The position numbers and the translations under genes were made by a program. Positions 8,751 through 17,582 of a stretch of 64,000 nucleotides of DNA are shown in pieces. Source of the DNA: Streptomyces sp. NBC_01471 (GTDB lineage: Bacteria > Actinomycetota > Actinomycetes > Streptomycetales > Streptomycetaceae); assembly GCF_041438865.1 (NCBI RefSeq), contig NZ_CP109451.1, positions 248,001 through 312,000 of the forward strand. The letters run 5' to 3'. Positions within the stretch are counted from its first letter, which is position 1; every line of letters starts with the position of its first letter. Below the pieces are notes generated by a model. It had not been told where the DNA came from. It saw only the letters and a program-made list of their open reading frames with translations, and did not search any database.

Positions 8751-8814
8751 CTAGCACCGCTAGACAATCGAGCGGGAGCAGTACTAGCGTTGCCTCATCA
8801 CCTAGCGTTGCTAG
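8751..8814. promoter_or_regulatory. TetR operator sites between divergent genes
   Basis: Two perfect inverted repeats with the same half-site lie here: CTAGCACCGCTAG at the left end and CTAGCGTTGCTAG at the right end. A third, degenerate copy (CTAGCGTTGCC) begins at 8784. The sites flank where both promoters must lie, which is the expected arrangement for autoregulated TetR repression. Binding by the adjacent TetR is inference. Confidence 0.75.
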
Positions 8815-8831
8815 ATACCAGGAGGGGCATC

Positions 8832-9278
8832 ATGCTCAACGCACTTGAGGTCATCACCACCGTGGTCGTCGGCGTGATGGTCGGGGTGGAGTTCTCCGTC
8901 GCCTTCGTCATGAACCCGATCTTCAACGCGCTCCCCGAGGACAGCGGCCAACTCGGCCGCGCCCACGGGGGCCGGATGCTCGGCGCCGTGATGCCGGTCT
9001 GGTACATCACCTCGCTCATCCTCGTCGCGGTCTGGGCCGTCGCCGGATGGCACCACCACGGCACCGGCCCCGTCGTCACGGCCGGCGCGCTGCTGATCCT
9101 CACCGTGATCATGTCGATCCTGCTCCTCGTCCCGATCAACAACCGGGGCAAGACATGGACCCCCGACAACCGGCCCGCCGACTGGAAGCAGCAGATGAAC
9201 CGCTGGGACCGCCTCCACTACGTCCGCGTCGCCATCCTCATCGCCGCCTTCGCCCTGCTCGTCGCCGCCCTCGCCTGA
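8832..9278 (+). CDS. DUF1772 membrane protein
   Basis: The 148-residue protein has four predicted membrane helices and the family-type sequence NRWDRLHYVR before the last helix. It also has VPINNRGKTW between helices 3 and 4. DUF1772 proteins are small integral membrane proteins of unknown function, often beside TetR regulators and sometimes called anthrone oxygenase-like. Start at the ATG behind GGAGGGGC. Probably controlled by the divergent TetR. Confidence 0.85.
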   Translation: MLNALEVITTVVVGVMVGVEFSVAFVMNPIFNALPEDSGQLGRAHGGRMLGAVMPVWYITSLILVAVWAVAGWHHHGTGPVVTAGALLILTVIMSILLLVPINNRGKTWTPDNRPADWKQQMNRWDRLHYVRVAILIAAFALLVAALA

Positions 9279-9349
9279 CACCGAAGCCGCCCCGACATGC
9301 GCTGGTCCGCCCTGTTGTCTCGACGGCTTTCGCCCCGCCCGCCTCGATG

Positions 9350-9496
9350 GCTTTCGACCGCTGTCCGCATCCCGGGGTCGGGGTCGTCGTCGGTCGCCTC
9401 CACGAGAGGCCCTTCGGGCTCCGCCCCGAGGAACATCACTTGCACCCAGTCATGCTCGACCCACCGCAGGTGGCTGATCAGCAAGCACGCGACCAC
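9350..9496 (-). pseudogene. DinB/DUF664 fragment
   Basis: About 49 codons resemble the N-terminal helix of the DUF664 branch of DinB-fold (mycothiol-dependent) proteins: HLRWVEHDWVQVMFLG followed by EATDDDPDPGMR. The metal-binding His within RWVEHDW is present, but the rest of the roughly 170-residue domain is absent. It is a decayed fragment. Confidence 0.5.
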
Positions 9497-9581
9497 TGCC
9501 GCCTTGTGCGAGCACGTCCTGCACGATCCGCCGGACAGGCCCTGAGCTTGTCGTTAACCTCATCTCCCTGAAGGGATTGAG

Positions 9582-10007
9582 ATGGAGCAGACGGTCGTTG
9601 AGTCCATCAGGTACTCGGCTGGGTGCCAGGACTGTGGTGCGGAGACGGAGTGCTGGGGTGTCCAAGCTCTTGTAGCCGGCTCCTTGCGCTGGGACACGGA
9701 GTCCAGGTGCCCAGCCTGCGGGTTCGCGATGGCTTCGTGCGGTGATGACCTGCCAGCCGCACTGCGGAGCCGGCTGCTCACCGAGTGTGGGCCGGCGCAC
9801 CTGCAGGTAGATCCCTCGGCAAGGAACGCTGCGATCATGCGCGTTCTGCGGGCAGAACTCGGGATTGGTCTGGCCGACGTCAGGTCCGTGCTGAGCGAGG
9901 TCGTGGCAGGAAGGCACTCAGGCACGATGCCTGAGATGGAGTTCCTGGCTCGCAAGCTGCGCGCCTCTGGGATCGATGCCGTTGCCGCTCGGCCGGAGAG
10001 GCTTTGA
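9582..10007 (+). CDS. Hypothetical protein with zinc-ribbon-like N-terminus
   Basis: A 141-residue protein behind a clear AAGGGATTGAG site. The N-terminal half has CQDC and CPAC pairs (near residues 15-18 and 44-47), a probable zinc ribbon. The C-terminal half (about residues 82-133) is a helical segment with the pattern AAIMRVLRAELGIGLADVRSVL, reminiscent of the ribosomal L7/L12 C-terminal fold that appears in Streptomyces hypothetical proteins. Function unknown. Confidence 0.65.
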   Translation: MEQTVVESIRYSAGCQDCGAETECWGVQALVAGSLRWDTESRCPACGFAMASCGDDLPAALRSRLLTECGPAHLQVDPSARNAAIMRVLRAELGIGLADVRSVLSEVVAGRHSGTMPEMEFLARKLRASGIDAVAARPERL

Positions 10008-10152
10008 CCTGGGCGTGTGCCGCGATGACCAGCCAGGTCCATCGGCCGGCGGCCTCCGGTTCGCGGACCTTCGGCTTCGTCCAGCCCATGGTCCGTTGAT
10101 CAGCCGGCACACTCCACCCCACCGTCATCCCAGGTCTCCAACAGCTTCCGAA

Positions 10153-10207
10153 CGCCGCGTGGGTCCGACCACGACACCCCCGTGCCCGTGGTCGGACCCA
10201 CGCGGCG
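10153..10207 (+). terminator. Perfect 21-bp inverted repeat
   Basis: The arms (10153-10173 and 10187-10207) are exact reverse complements around a 13-base loop. It lies 146 bases past the zinc-ribbon gene, so a rho-independent-type terminator is likely. No T run follows, and it could serve both strands. It could equally be a remnant of a mobile element end. Confidence 0.6.
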
Positions 10208-10401
10208 ACCAACGGTCTGATCTCCGGGGCCAGGGATCGGGCCGTGCCGAAACACGTCCGGCCACATTGGCTGACGGAGGACCAGTTTCCGTTTTTTTCC
10301 GCTGACGCCATGAGACCCTAGATAGGCCTCAATTCGCTGTCAACTAAGATGAACAGCCACGCGACGCCCGGCACCGACCGGCACCGATGAGGGAGACGCG
10401 G

Positions 10402-10839
10402 ATGCCGACATTGTCCGAAAGACTCGACACACTCTTCACGACGGTACGCAAGAAGGGTCGGGAGTACACGTACGAAGAAGTGGCGCGCGGCTGCAGCGAG
10501 TTGACGGGCGGCACCTTCTCCAAGACGTACGCCTGGCAGCTGCGCACCGGACAGCGGGACAACCCGACGAAGCGTCACTTGGAGGCTCTTGCCGCCTTCT
10601 TCCGGGTCCCGGTCGCCTACTTCTTCGACGACGACACCACCGAACGCGTCGACTCCCAGCTGGCGGTGGCCACCGCCATGCGTAACGCGGACGTTCGCGA
10701 CATCGCCCTGCGCGCGATGAGTCTGGATGACGCAGGCCGCAAATCCCTGGCCCGCATCATCCACGAGGTCAGCATCCTGCACGCCTCACGGCCCGCCGAC
10801 GATCCCCGGCACCACGAGCCGCCCGACGACGAGGAGTAG
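10402..10839 (+). CDS. XRE-family DNA-binding regulator
   Basis: A 145-residue protein with a BldD-like helix-turn-helix in residues about 5-78. It includes YEEVARGCSELTGGTFSKTYAWQLRTG and AAFFRVPVAYFF, followed by an acidic tail. The start is the ATG seven bases after AGGGAGA; an ATG five codons upstream overlaps that site. It heads a three-gene unit with a zinc-protease-like gene and a membrane protein. Confidence 0.85.
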   Translation: MPTLSERLDTLFTTVRKKGREYTYEEVARGCSELTGGTFSKTYAWQLRTGQRDNPTKRHLEALAAFFRVPVAYFFDDDTTERVDSQLAVATAMRNADVRDIALRAMSLDDAGRKSLARIIHEVSILHASRPADDPRHHEPPDDEE

Positions 10840-10847
10840 GGGACCCG

Positions 10848-11438
10848 GTGTTCCACCCTTGGCGAAGCCGCGACGGGGACGGCGGCATACCGAACCAGCG
10901 ACGCACCATCGGAGCCCTGCGCCGCGGCTGCCGGCGGCGCCTGGAGAGCCTGGCGCTGCCGGGCTCGTACGACCTGCGACTGCTCTGCGAGCACCTGGGC
11001 AGGGCACGCGGCAGGACCATCCACCTCGTGCCGATGCACATGGACGCGACGGGCCCGTGCGGCATCGTGCTTTCCCTGCCGGGCGCGGACTACGTCGTGT
11101 ACGAAGTGCAGACGAGTCGCCACCACCAAGAGCACATCATCGCCCACGAACTGGCCCACCTGATCTGCGGACACCGCACCGCGGACCCGGCACACGCCAC
11201 CGCGTCCGGCGATGCCGCGACCCTGCTCTTCCCCGATCTCGACCCCGGTCTCGTACGGGACCTGCTGTACCGGGAGCACTACTCGGACGTGCAGGAGCAA
11301 GAGGCCGAGGTCATGGCCTTCCTGATCGGCACTCGGCTGCGGGCCACAGACGCCTCCGCAGGGCGGGCCCCCGCCCCTGACAGCACCCTGGGCCGCATAC
11401 AGAATTCGCTCGACTGGCGACGACGGGACGAGACATGA
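10848..11438 (+). CDS. ImmA/IrrE-like metallopeptidase
   Basis: The 196-residue product starts at a GTG after GGAGTAGGGG. It has HELAH at residues 100-104 followed by a hydrophobic helix, the zinc-binding motif of ImmA/IrrE peptidases, which cleave XRE repressors in other systems. Eight bases separate it from the XRE gene and it overlaps the membrane gene by four. Cleavage of its partner XRE protein is an inference from ImmA/ImmR. In databases such Streptomyces genes are sometimes labelled as toxin components, which I cannot confirm. Confidence 0.8.
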   Translation: MFHPWRSRDGDGGIPNQRRTIGALRRGCRRRLESLALPGSYDLRLLCEHLGRARGRTIHLVPMHMDATGPCGIVLSLPGADYVVYEVQTSRHHQEHIIAHELAHLICGHRTADPAHATASGDAATLLFPDLDPGLVRDLLYREHYSDVQEQEAEVMAFLIGTRLRATDASAGRAPAPDSTLGRIQNSLDWRRRDET

Positions 11439-12670
11439 CCAACCCCTGGTACCTCGTCGGCTCGTTGGCCTGCTGGGTCGCCTTCGCGTGCACGCTGATG
11501 CCGCTGCTGCGCGGCTACCGCCGCGACCCGGCGGTCATCGCCCTGTGCGCCGCCTTCGGGAGCCAGGCGATGTATCTGCTGCTCTCGGTGCCCAAGCGCT
11601 GGACGGGCACCCTCTTCGGCACGGTCACCTGGTACAACGTCTCGGTCCAGATGTGGATGATTGCCACACTGGCCTGTCAGCAGGTGCTGCTCGTCCATTG
11701 GACGCACCCGGTCGCCCGGGCCCGGGCGGTGGCCCTGCGCCGCATGCTCGTCCTGGCCGGTGTGCCGACGGTGATGGCCGTTCTGTTTCTCTGCGCCACC
11801 CTCCAGGGCTCCCCGCACAACTCGTTCATCGACCTGCCCGGGTACCGCCCGGCCGACCAGCCGTTCTTCGTCGCGTACCAGGTCGTCTATCTCGCCACGC
11901 TGGCCACCGGGAAAGCTCTGGTGGGACGCGCCTGCTGGGCCTTCGCCCGGCAGAGCGAGCTGTACGTACGCCAGAACGGGCTGTACGGACAGCAGCACGA
12001 GGGCATCTGGTTGCGGCGCGGCCTGCGGACCGCGGCCGCCGGCGCCGCCGTCGAGCTCCTCTATCCGCTGGGCCGTTTCGCGGATGTCTTCCTTGCCTCG
12101 TACGGCTGGGACTCCGCGCAGTGGGCGGTGGTCTCCCGGAGCGCCCTGACGGTGGGCATGGTCCTCAACATCCTCGGCTGGACGGCCCCCTTGTGGGGCG
12201 CGCGCGTCTCGGCCGCCCTCGCCTGGTGTCGCGCTTATCGCGACTACCGCAGACTGCGGCCCCTGTGGTGCGCGCTGCACCGCGCTTACCCGCGCATCCT
12301 GCTTCAGCCTCCTTTCGCCCACGACATCGCCGCCGTGCGCGATCTGCGCTTCTACCTGCACCGCAGGGTGATCGAGATCAGGGACGGCTATCTGGCGCTG
12401 GAGGGCACCGCCAAAACGGCAGAAGGTCTCCGCGACGGGCGGCACGTGGAACGGGAGGCCGCCTGGATCGCGACGGCCCTGGCGGCCGGTCGCGCCGGGA
12501 AGACCGCTTCCTCCGAGGAAGCAGAGACCCGGTCCTCGCGGACCGACACGCGGCCCGCCGGCGTACCCGATGGAACGAACCCGACACCGGACGCGGGCTT
12601 CCAGGACTTCTCCGCTGACGTGGCATGGCTGGCGGAGGTCTCGCGCGCGTACGCCCGAGCCCACGGCTGA
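11435..12670 (+). CDS. MAB_1171c-like membrane protein
   Basis: The 411-residue protein has about seven membrane helices in residues 5-250, then a long cytoplasmic Arg-rich region (DYRRLRPLWCALHRAYP) and a C-terminal tail of low complexity. This matches the MAB_1171c family of putative transporters, which repeatedly follows XRE and ImmA/IrrE-like genes in actinobacteria. Translation is coupled to the peptidase by an ATGA overlap. No transport substrate is known. Confidence 0.75.
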   Translation: MTNPWYLVGSLACWVAFACTLMPLLRGYRRDPAVIALCAAFGSQAMYLLLSVPKRWTGTLFGTVTWYNVSVQMWMIATLACQQVLLVHWTHPVARARAVALRRMLVLAGVPTVMAVLFLCATLQGSPHNSFIDLPGYRPADQPFFVAYQVVYLATLATGKALVGRACWAFARQSELYVRQNGLYGQQHEGIWLRRGLRTAAAGAAVELLYPLGRFADVFLASYGWDSAQWAVVSRSALTVGMVLNILGWTAPLWGARVSAALAWCRAYRDYRRLRPLWCALHRAYPRILLQPPFAHDIAAVRDLRFYLHRRVIEIRDGYLALEGTAKTAEGLRDGRHVEREAAWIATALAAGRAGKTASSEEAETRSSRTDTRPAGVPDGTNPTPDAGFQDFSADVAWLAEVSRAYARAHG

Positions 12671-12680
12671 CCGGAGCCCG

Positions 12681-12800
12681 CGGGAAGGTCCGCTCAGGCC
12701 AGGGACCGGCCGCCCAGCCGGAGGGAAGGTCCGACTGCCCACACCCGGCCGCTCAGCCGACGGGAAGGTGCGCCCAAACCCGGGTTCGGCCGCTCAGCCG
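12681..12800. repeat. Three imperfect ~40-bp direct repeats
   Basis: Three consecutive units of 40, 39 and 41 bases share GGGAAGGT at the start and CGGCCGC(C/T)CAGCCG at the end, with variable middles. The array fills the gap between the convergent membrane-protein and SMP-30 genes and runs over the SMP-30 stop codon. Confidence 0.75.
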
Positions 12801-13642
12801 GCGAAGGGCACGGACGGCACGCCCTGGCCCGCGCCGGGGACCACGAACAGATTTCCGGCGAGGGGCTCGACGTCGCCCAGGTCGCGCCGCGCAGAGGTGA
12901 CGTACAGATCGGTCAGGCCGGGCCCGCCGAACGCGCAGGACGAGGTGAGCGACACCGGGAAGGAGATCTCCTGGTCGAGGTGTCCGCCGGGGGTGTACCG
13001 ACGGACCGCGCCGCCCCGGAACAGGGCCACCCACACCGCGCCTTCGGCGTCCACGCACAGGCCGTCCGGCGCCCCCGCCGTATCAGTGACCTCGACGAAC
13101 ACGCGCCGCCCCGTGGCCCGCCCGGACCCGGTGTCGTAGTCGAAGACATCGATGCGACGGGTGAGCGTGTCCACGAAGTACATCCGGGTGCCGTCCGGGC
13201 TCCAACCAATGCCGTTGCTCAGCCGTACGCCGTCGGCCGCCACGTCCAGCGTCCCGTCCGGGGAGACCCGGGACAGCCACCCCGGGGCGGACTCGCCGGC
13301 GATGGTGCCGGCCCACAGCCGTCCCGCCGCGTCGATCCCGGTGTCGTTCCCTCGTATGCCGCGGTCCGACCAGTCCACCAGCCACCGCAGGGAGGTGTCG
13401 TCCGCCTCGGTGACGGCGATCCCGTCGCGCAGGCTGAGTACGAGGCCGCCCCCCGCGCGGGGCCGCGCAGCGGCCACAGGCTGGTCGAACGTCCACGTCG
13501 CGACGGGGCCCCGGGCGGGATCGAAGCGGTGGACCGCACAGGCGTTCATGTCGACCCAGAGCAGAGTGCCGTCCACGGCGTCCCACGCGGGACACTCGGC
13601 GAACGACGCCCGCGCGGCCAGCGCGACCTGAGGGGTGGGCAT
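12794..13642 (-). CDS. SMP-30/gluconolactonase family lactone hydrolase
   Basis: A 282-residue six-bladed propeller enzyme. Metal-ligand candidates are at family positions: Glu16 (FAECPAWD), Asn143 (LSNGIGWSPDG) and Asp193 (PDGLCVDAEG), with substrate-side Asn99 (RGNDTGID). Members hydrolyse sugar lactones or related esters in the cytoplasm. It follows the DUF1611 gene by 66 bases on the same strand, which suggests joint expression. The exact substrate is unknown. Confidence 0.88.
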   Translation of the reverse strand: MPTPQVALAARASFAECPAWDAVDGTLLWVDMNACAVHRFDPARGPVATWTFDQPVAAARPRAGGGLVLSLRDGIAVTEADDTSLRWLVDWSDRGIRGNDTGIDAAGRLWAGTIAGESAPGWLSRVSPDGTLDVAADGVRLSNGIGWSPDGTRMYFVDTLTRRIDVFDYDTGSGRATGRRVFVEVTDTAGAPDGLCVDAEGAVWVALFRGGAVRRYTPGGHLDQEISFPVSLTSSCAFGGPGLTDLYVTSARRDLGDVEPLAGNLFVVPGAGQGVPSVPFAG

Positions 13643-13708
13643 GGGGGCTCCTTACGTGACGCAATGGTGGAAGTACACAGAGGGGGATCGCCCCCAGGCC
13701 CGGGTCGG

Positions 13709-14845
13709 TCAGAGGCGCGGACCGGAGTGCGGCGGCGCTGTCCGGTCCGCCGGCCGCGTGAACCCGGACCGCCCGGCCAGCGCGGCATCGACAGCATCGA
13801 TCACGATGTCGGCACCGCCGTCCAGGACGTCGACGACCGGGAGGCCGAGGCCGCCCAGAGCTCGTACGTTCTCCCGGCCCCGCGTTACGACGGCTATCAC
13901 GGGGGCCCCGCCAAGCTCCTCCACCAGCGGGATCTCTCGCTCCGGGGCCGCCACCGGGAGGTGTTCCCAGTGATAGCGCGTGCGGCGGGACGGGTCGTGT
14001 ACGAAGACGACGGCGTCGGGCCGGGAGCCCTGGAGTATCGACGTGGCCAGGCCTCCGAAGGCGGGATGGAGGACGGACGCCTGCCCCTTGGTGATGAGCA
14101 GGTCGTGGCGCGGGTCGGCGGCCTGAACCAGGTGCTCGACCAGACCGGCCGCCTGGAACACCGGGGCGCGATCGATGATCGCACCCGTCGTGCAGCCGAC
14201 GAGCTGGCAGGTCTGGCCGGTGCCCACATAACCGGTGTTCACACCACGGGCCTGTGCCGCGCGTTGGAGTTCGAGGGCGGCCGTGCGCTTGCCCACGACG
14301 CAGTCGCTGCCCGCGACGTGCACCACGGACGCCCGGGTCCTGTCAGACCGGCCGGAGTATTTGGGCAGATGAGGGTAGGGGCGCCGGATGTCGACGATCC
14401 GACGGCCGTCCGCCATCAGCTCCCGCAGACCTGTGCCGGAGAGCTGGAGATGCAGGCAGGACACGATGTGCAGACCGGCCCCGGCCGCCGCGCGCAGCTG
14501 GTCCCACCAGAAGGCGGGCAGATCACCGGGTGGCAGCGGTACGTGTCGGAAAGCACCGCCCGCCGTGTCTCCGTGGTCGGACTCGGTCATCGCGACAACG
14601 AACACGTCCGGGGCGTAGGCCAGCGCCCGGTCGATGCTCGACACGACCGGAACGTCCGTTCCGGGCACGGCACTTGCCGTGGTCCGCGCCCCGTGGAAGC
14701 GGTCGACCACGGCGACGGTTTCCAGCACCGTGCTGTGCCGCAGCACCCCTTGCGCGGTCTTGCCCTCGGGGTGGGCGAGGACGCCATCCGCGAACAGCAC
14801 GGCCCGCAGGGGCAATCGTGAGAATTCTTCCGACAGCATGGGCAT
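13709..14845 (-). CDS. DUF1611 family P-loop protein (DgcN-like)
   Basis: A 378-residue protein in two parts: a Rossmann-like N-terminal domain and a P-loop domain beginning at AGSDCVVGKRTAA (residues 178-190), the GxDCxxGKRT signature of DUF1611. One family member, DgcN, acts with the epimerase DgcA in D-glutamate use as an N-acetyltransferase; no DgcA-like gene is adjacent here. Start taken at the first ATG; the one two codons later is also possible. Probably co-transcribed with the SMP-30 gene. Confidence 0.75.
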   Translation of the reverse strand: MPMLSEEFSRLPLRAVLFADGVLAHPEGKTAQGVLRHSTVLETVAVVDRFHGARTTASAVPGTDVPVVSSIDRALAYAPDVFVVAMTESDHGDTAGGAFRHVPLPPGDLPAFWWDQLRAAAGAGLHIVSCLHLQLSGTGLRELMADGRRIVDIRRPYPHLPKYSGRSDRTRASVVHVAGSDCVVGKRTAALELQRAAQARGVNTGYVGTGQTCQLVGCTTGAIIDRAPVFQAAGLVEHLVQAADPRHDLLITKGQASVLHPAFGGLATSILQGSRPDAVVFVHDPSRRTRYHWEHLPVAAPEREIPLVEELGGAPVIAVVTRGRENVRALGGLGLPVVDVLDGGADIVIDAVDAALAGRSGFTRPADRTAPPHSGPRL

Positions 14846-15207
14846 GGGACCCGAGGCTACCGGCCGGACATGCAGAAGCCGGAGGAGGGTCTCAAGTGCA
14901 CATACGGGGCGGCCCTCGTGCGGATTGACGGGATGTCACCTCCGCCCGCGCCGGCCGCGAGCCCGCGCCCCGCAGGGTCCGGTGTCATCCACGGGTCTGA
15001 CACAGCTTCGCGTGGTTTGACCGAAGTACCCCATCGGAACGGGAACTGCGGCTGACTCCACGGCCCGCTCATGCCGGGACGATGGAACGGTCCCCGGAAA
15101 GCAGTATCCGTCGGGACAGACGAGCGTCGTGAGCGTCGCCGGATCCAGTACGCCGGGGGCGGGCCTCGGTACCGTGGGACAACCGATGGCGAGAGGACGT
15201 ACCGAAG
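14846..15207. other. Intergenic, nothing recognised
   Basis: Separates a minus-strand operon from a plus-strand broken gene, so promoters for both should lie here. I see no gene-like frame, repeat or clear hairpin. Confidence 0.45.
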
Positions 15208-15557
15208 ATGACCACGTCGCGGAGCCTGGACCCGATGACGCCGATGGTCGCGCAGTTCAAGGAGAGGACCGGACCCATCGTCCTGGCCAACACCTTCTTC
15301 GTTCCGAAGGAGAGGACCGAAGCGTTCCTGCCCTCCTCCGGAGGCAGGCGGAGTTCATCAGGGCCCAGCCGGGATTCGTCTCCCCGCAGATGCACAAGGG
15401 AACGGCGGACAGCCAGCTTCTGATGAACGTCGCGGTCTGGGAGTCGACCGAGGCGTTCACCACGGCGTTCGGCAGCCCGGAATTCCAGCGCATGGTTGCC
15501 GAGATCGCCGACGACATCGTGTCGTACCCGCACATCTTCGAGCAGGTCGACGTATGA
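15208..15557 (+). pseudogene. Antibiotic biosynthesis monooxygenase (ABM) gene, frameshifted
   Basis: The first 41 codons (to TEAFL) and a second frame starting ALLRRQAEFIRAQPGFVSPQMHKG and ending in a TGA together make one ABM-domain protein of about 116 residues. The two join at base 15330, where one G appears to be missing: a single inserted G would restore FLALLRRQ. ABM proteins are small dimeric ferredoxin-fold oxygenases or stress proteins. It could be a recent mutation or a sequencing error. Confidence 0.75.
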
Positions 15558-15708
15558 CACAGCGACTGTAGAGGCGTGACCGTGCCTGGCGACGACTCCG
15601 CCCTGCACGGCACCGTCATCACCTCTGGTCGACGGGCTCGTCGTCCCCGTTCTCGTCCACCGCGGCAGTTCACGTCCGCCGAGTTCGAAGTGGAGGCCAA
15701 GACCCTCG

Positions 15709-16527
15709 TCAGTCCAGCAGGGTGGTCATGAACACCTCGCGGTGGGCCACGAGCCACTCCTGAACGCGGTCCCACCGTCGCCAACCATCGCGCTGGGACA
15801 GCACCTGTGTGTAGACAGGGTCACCGCCGGCCACGCGGTCGGCGACGAAGGCCCGGCAGGACGCGGTGGCCTGTTCAATGACTCCGGGCAGTTCAGCGCG
15901 CTGCTGCCGGGACAGGCCGTAGCTGTCGGCGAGGAGTCGCAGTCGCTTCGGGACGTCCAGCCCGGCCGGGTGGAGGGCTGCCGCAGACTCGGGATCGAGC
16001 ATGGGGACCCAGTAGCGGGCGGCCATGGCGACATCCCACAGTGGTCGTCCTGGTGCCGCCAGGTCGAAATCGATCAGGGCCGTGGCCCGACCGTCGCGGA
16101 AGACGACATTTTCCGGGCACACGTCGTTGTGGCACAGCATCGTTCCTCCCTCCGGGTCGGCCAGAGCCTGGGGCCACGCGGCGCGGGTGTCCACGGTGAT
16201 GGCCGCGCCGGCGTCGTGCAGGCGTCGCAGCAGGCTCCCCACCGAACGCAGAGCGGTCTCCGTCATCGCCCAGCGGGGAAGCGGCGGCAGGGCAACATCG
16301 CCGGGGACGTAGGTCAGCTGCTCGCGGCCTTCCGTGGTGAGCCGGACCGGGGTCGGAGCCGCGTCGAAGCCGTGCTCCTTGAGCGCGCGGAGGTGGGCGT
16401 GAAGGGCGCGCGCAGTGGGCGGCGCCGGGCGTTCCACCAGGGAACCGCGGCGGAAGACCGCGCCCGCGTTCGCCAGGCCGCCGTGCAGTGCTTCGCCCTG
16501 TGCCGCCCCGTCCTCCTCCGACGTCAT
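15709..16527 (-). CDS. Aminoglycoside phosphotransferase (APH) fold kinase
   Basis: The 272-residue product carries the APH catalytic loop HNDVCPEN (His133, Asp135, Asn140) and the metal-binding IDFD (Asp153). The start was placed at the ATG opening MTSEEDG because the frame upstream is low in homology. Family members phosphorylate small molecules such as aminoglycosides, choline or homoserine. It stands alone, so the substrate cannot be inferred. Confidence 0.8.
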   Translation of the reverse strand: MTSEEDGAAQGEALHGGLANAGAVFRRGSLVERPAPPTARALHAHLRALKEHGFDAAPTPVRLTTEGREQLTYVPGDVALPPLPRWAMTETALRSVGSLLRRLHDAGAAITVDTRAAWPQALADPEGGTMLCHNDVCPENVVFRDGRATALIDFDLAAPGRPLWDVAMAARYWVPMLDPESAAALHPAGLDVPKRLRLLADSYGLSRQQRAELPGVIEQATASCRAFVADRVAGGDPVYTQVLSQRDGWRRWDRVQEWLVAHREVFMTTLLD

Positions 16528-16952
16528 GCCGATCACGCTACGGGCCCGCCGGGGGACAGCGCGGCCCCCAACTCGTGCCGGCGCCGGGCGGCGGAACCCG
16601 GGCGGGTGCGGCGAGGGCGAGCCGCACGGGGAGCTCCGCCCGCCAAGAGTGACCCGGCACTGCGAAGAGGGGGAGGCGCAGTGCTCAAGCGCGCACGCTG
16701 CGAACCGTCGAGGAAACATTGAAAAGCGGGGACGGCCACGCTGCGGCTTATCGTCTTCATGGGAGCGGCCACCTGCGCCGCAGTCACCCTCGATGCCGGC
16801 GCCCGGCTCGCGGGACTGCTGTAGCGGTGCTGAGGCTCGATCCAGATTTTTCGGAGTCCGGCGGTCTGCGGATGCCGAGAACGTGCCACCGGCTCCGTCC
16901 CAGGGACACCAGCGGCCACCACCGGCCGCACGAGAAAGAAGGAGAGACCTGC
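16528..16952. other. Intergenic, divergent promoters
   Basis: Between the minus-strand APH gene and the plus-strand VOC gene. A 28-codon hydrophobic plus-strand stretch (about 16738-16824, LRLIVFMGAATCAAV) has no start codon of its own and may be a remnant of a membrane protein. Otherwise nothing was seen. Confidence 0.35.
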
Positions 16953-17393
16953 ATGGCGATTCAGCGGATGGACAACGTCGGCATCGTCGTCGAGGACATG
17001 GAGGCCGCCATCGCGTTCTTCGTGGAACTCGGCATGGAGCTGGAAGGCAGGGCGGAGATCGAGGGCCCCTTCGCCGACCAGTGCACCGGACTCGACGGCG
17101 TCCGCTGTGACATCGCGATGGTCCGGGCCCCGGACGGCCACGGCCGGCTCGAACTGGCGAAGTACCGCAGCCCCGCGGTGATCAGCACCGGGCCGCGCAA
17201 CCGGCCGCACAACGTTCTGGGCACGCACCGCGTCATGTTCGCCGTCGACGACGTCGAGGACACCGTTGCCCGCCTGCGCCCTCACGGCGCCGAACTCGTC
17301 GGCGAGATCGCCCGGTTCGAGGACAGTTACCTGCTCTGCTACGTCCGCGGCCCGGAGGGCATCATCGTCGGTCTGGCCGAGCAACTGCGTTGA
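16953..17393 (+). CDS. VOC (glyoxalase/bleomycin-resistance fold) protein
   Basis: A 146-residue protein with two beta-alpha-beta-beta-beta modules: DNVGIVVEDMEAAIAFF at the start of the first and HRVMFAVDDVEDTVARL at the start of the second. The usual first metal-binding His is an Asn here, so metal binding may differ. A strong AAGAAGGAGAG site fixes the start. Members include glyoxalases, epimerases, dioxygenases and drug-binding proteins; this one cannot be assigned further. Confidence 0.85.
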   Translation: MAIQRMDNVGIVVEDMEAAIAFFVELGMELEGRAEIEGPFADQCTGLDGVRCDIAMVRAPDGHGRLELAKYRSPAVISTGPRNRPHNVLGTHRVMFAVDDVEDTVARLRPHGAELVGEIARFEDSYLLCYVRGPEGIIVGLAEQLR

Positions 17394-17582
17394 TCTTGAT
17401 CCTTGACGCCCGCAACGATCATCGCGACGTCAAGGACCAAGGCTTGCCGCTCCGCCGCAGGAGCACGCACCAGACCCCGGTCACATCGACGGAACCCGCT
17501 GAGAGAACCACAGGACGTGGTGGCTCCTGGGCTTGGCCCAGCTCAGCGCGCCGATCCCCACGGGCTCCGTGTCGAGGGTGTT

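Noticed and set aside
12980..14821. 613-codon plus-strand frame
   Set aside because: It is antisense to the SMP-30 and DUF1611 genes, both of which have clear family motifs; no domain is seen in it.
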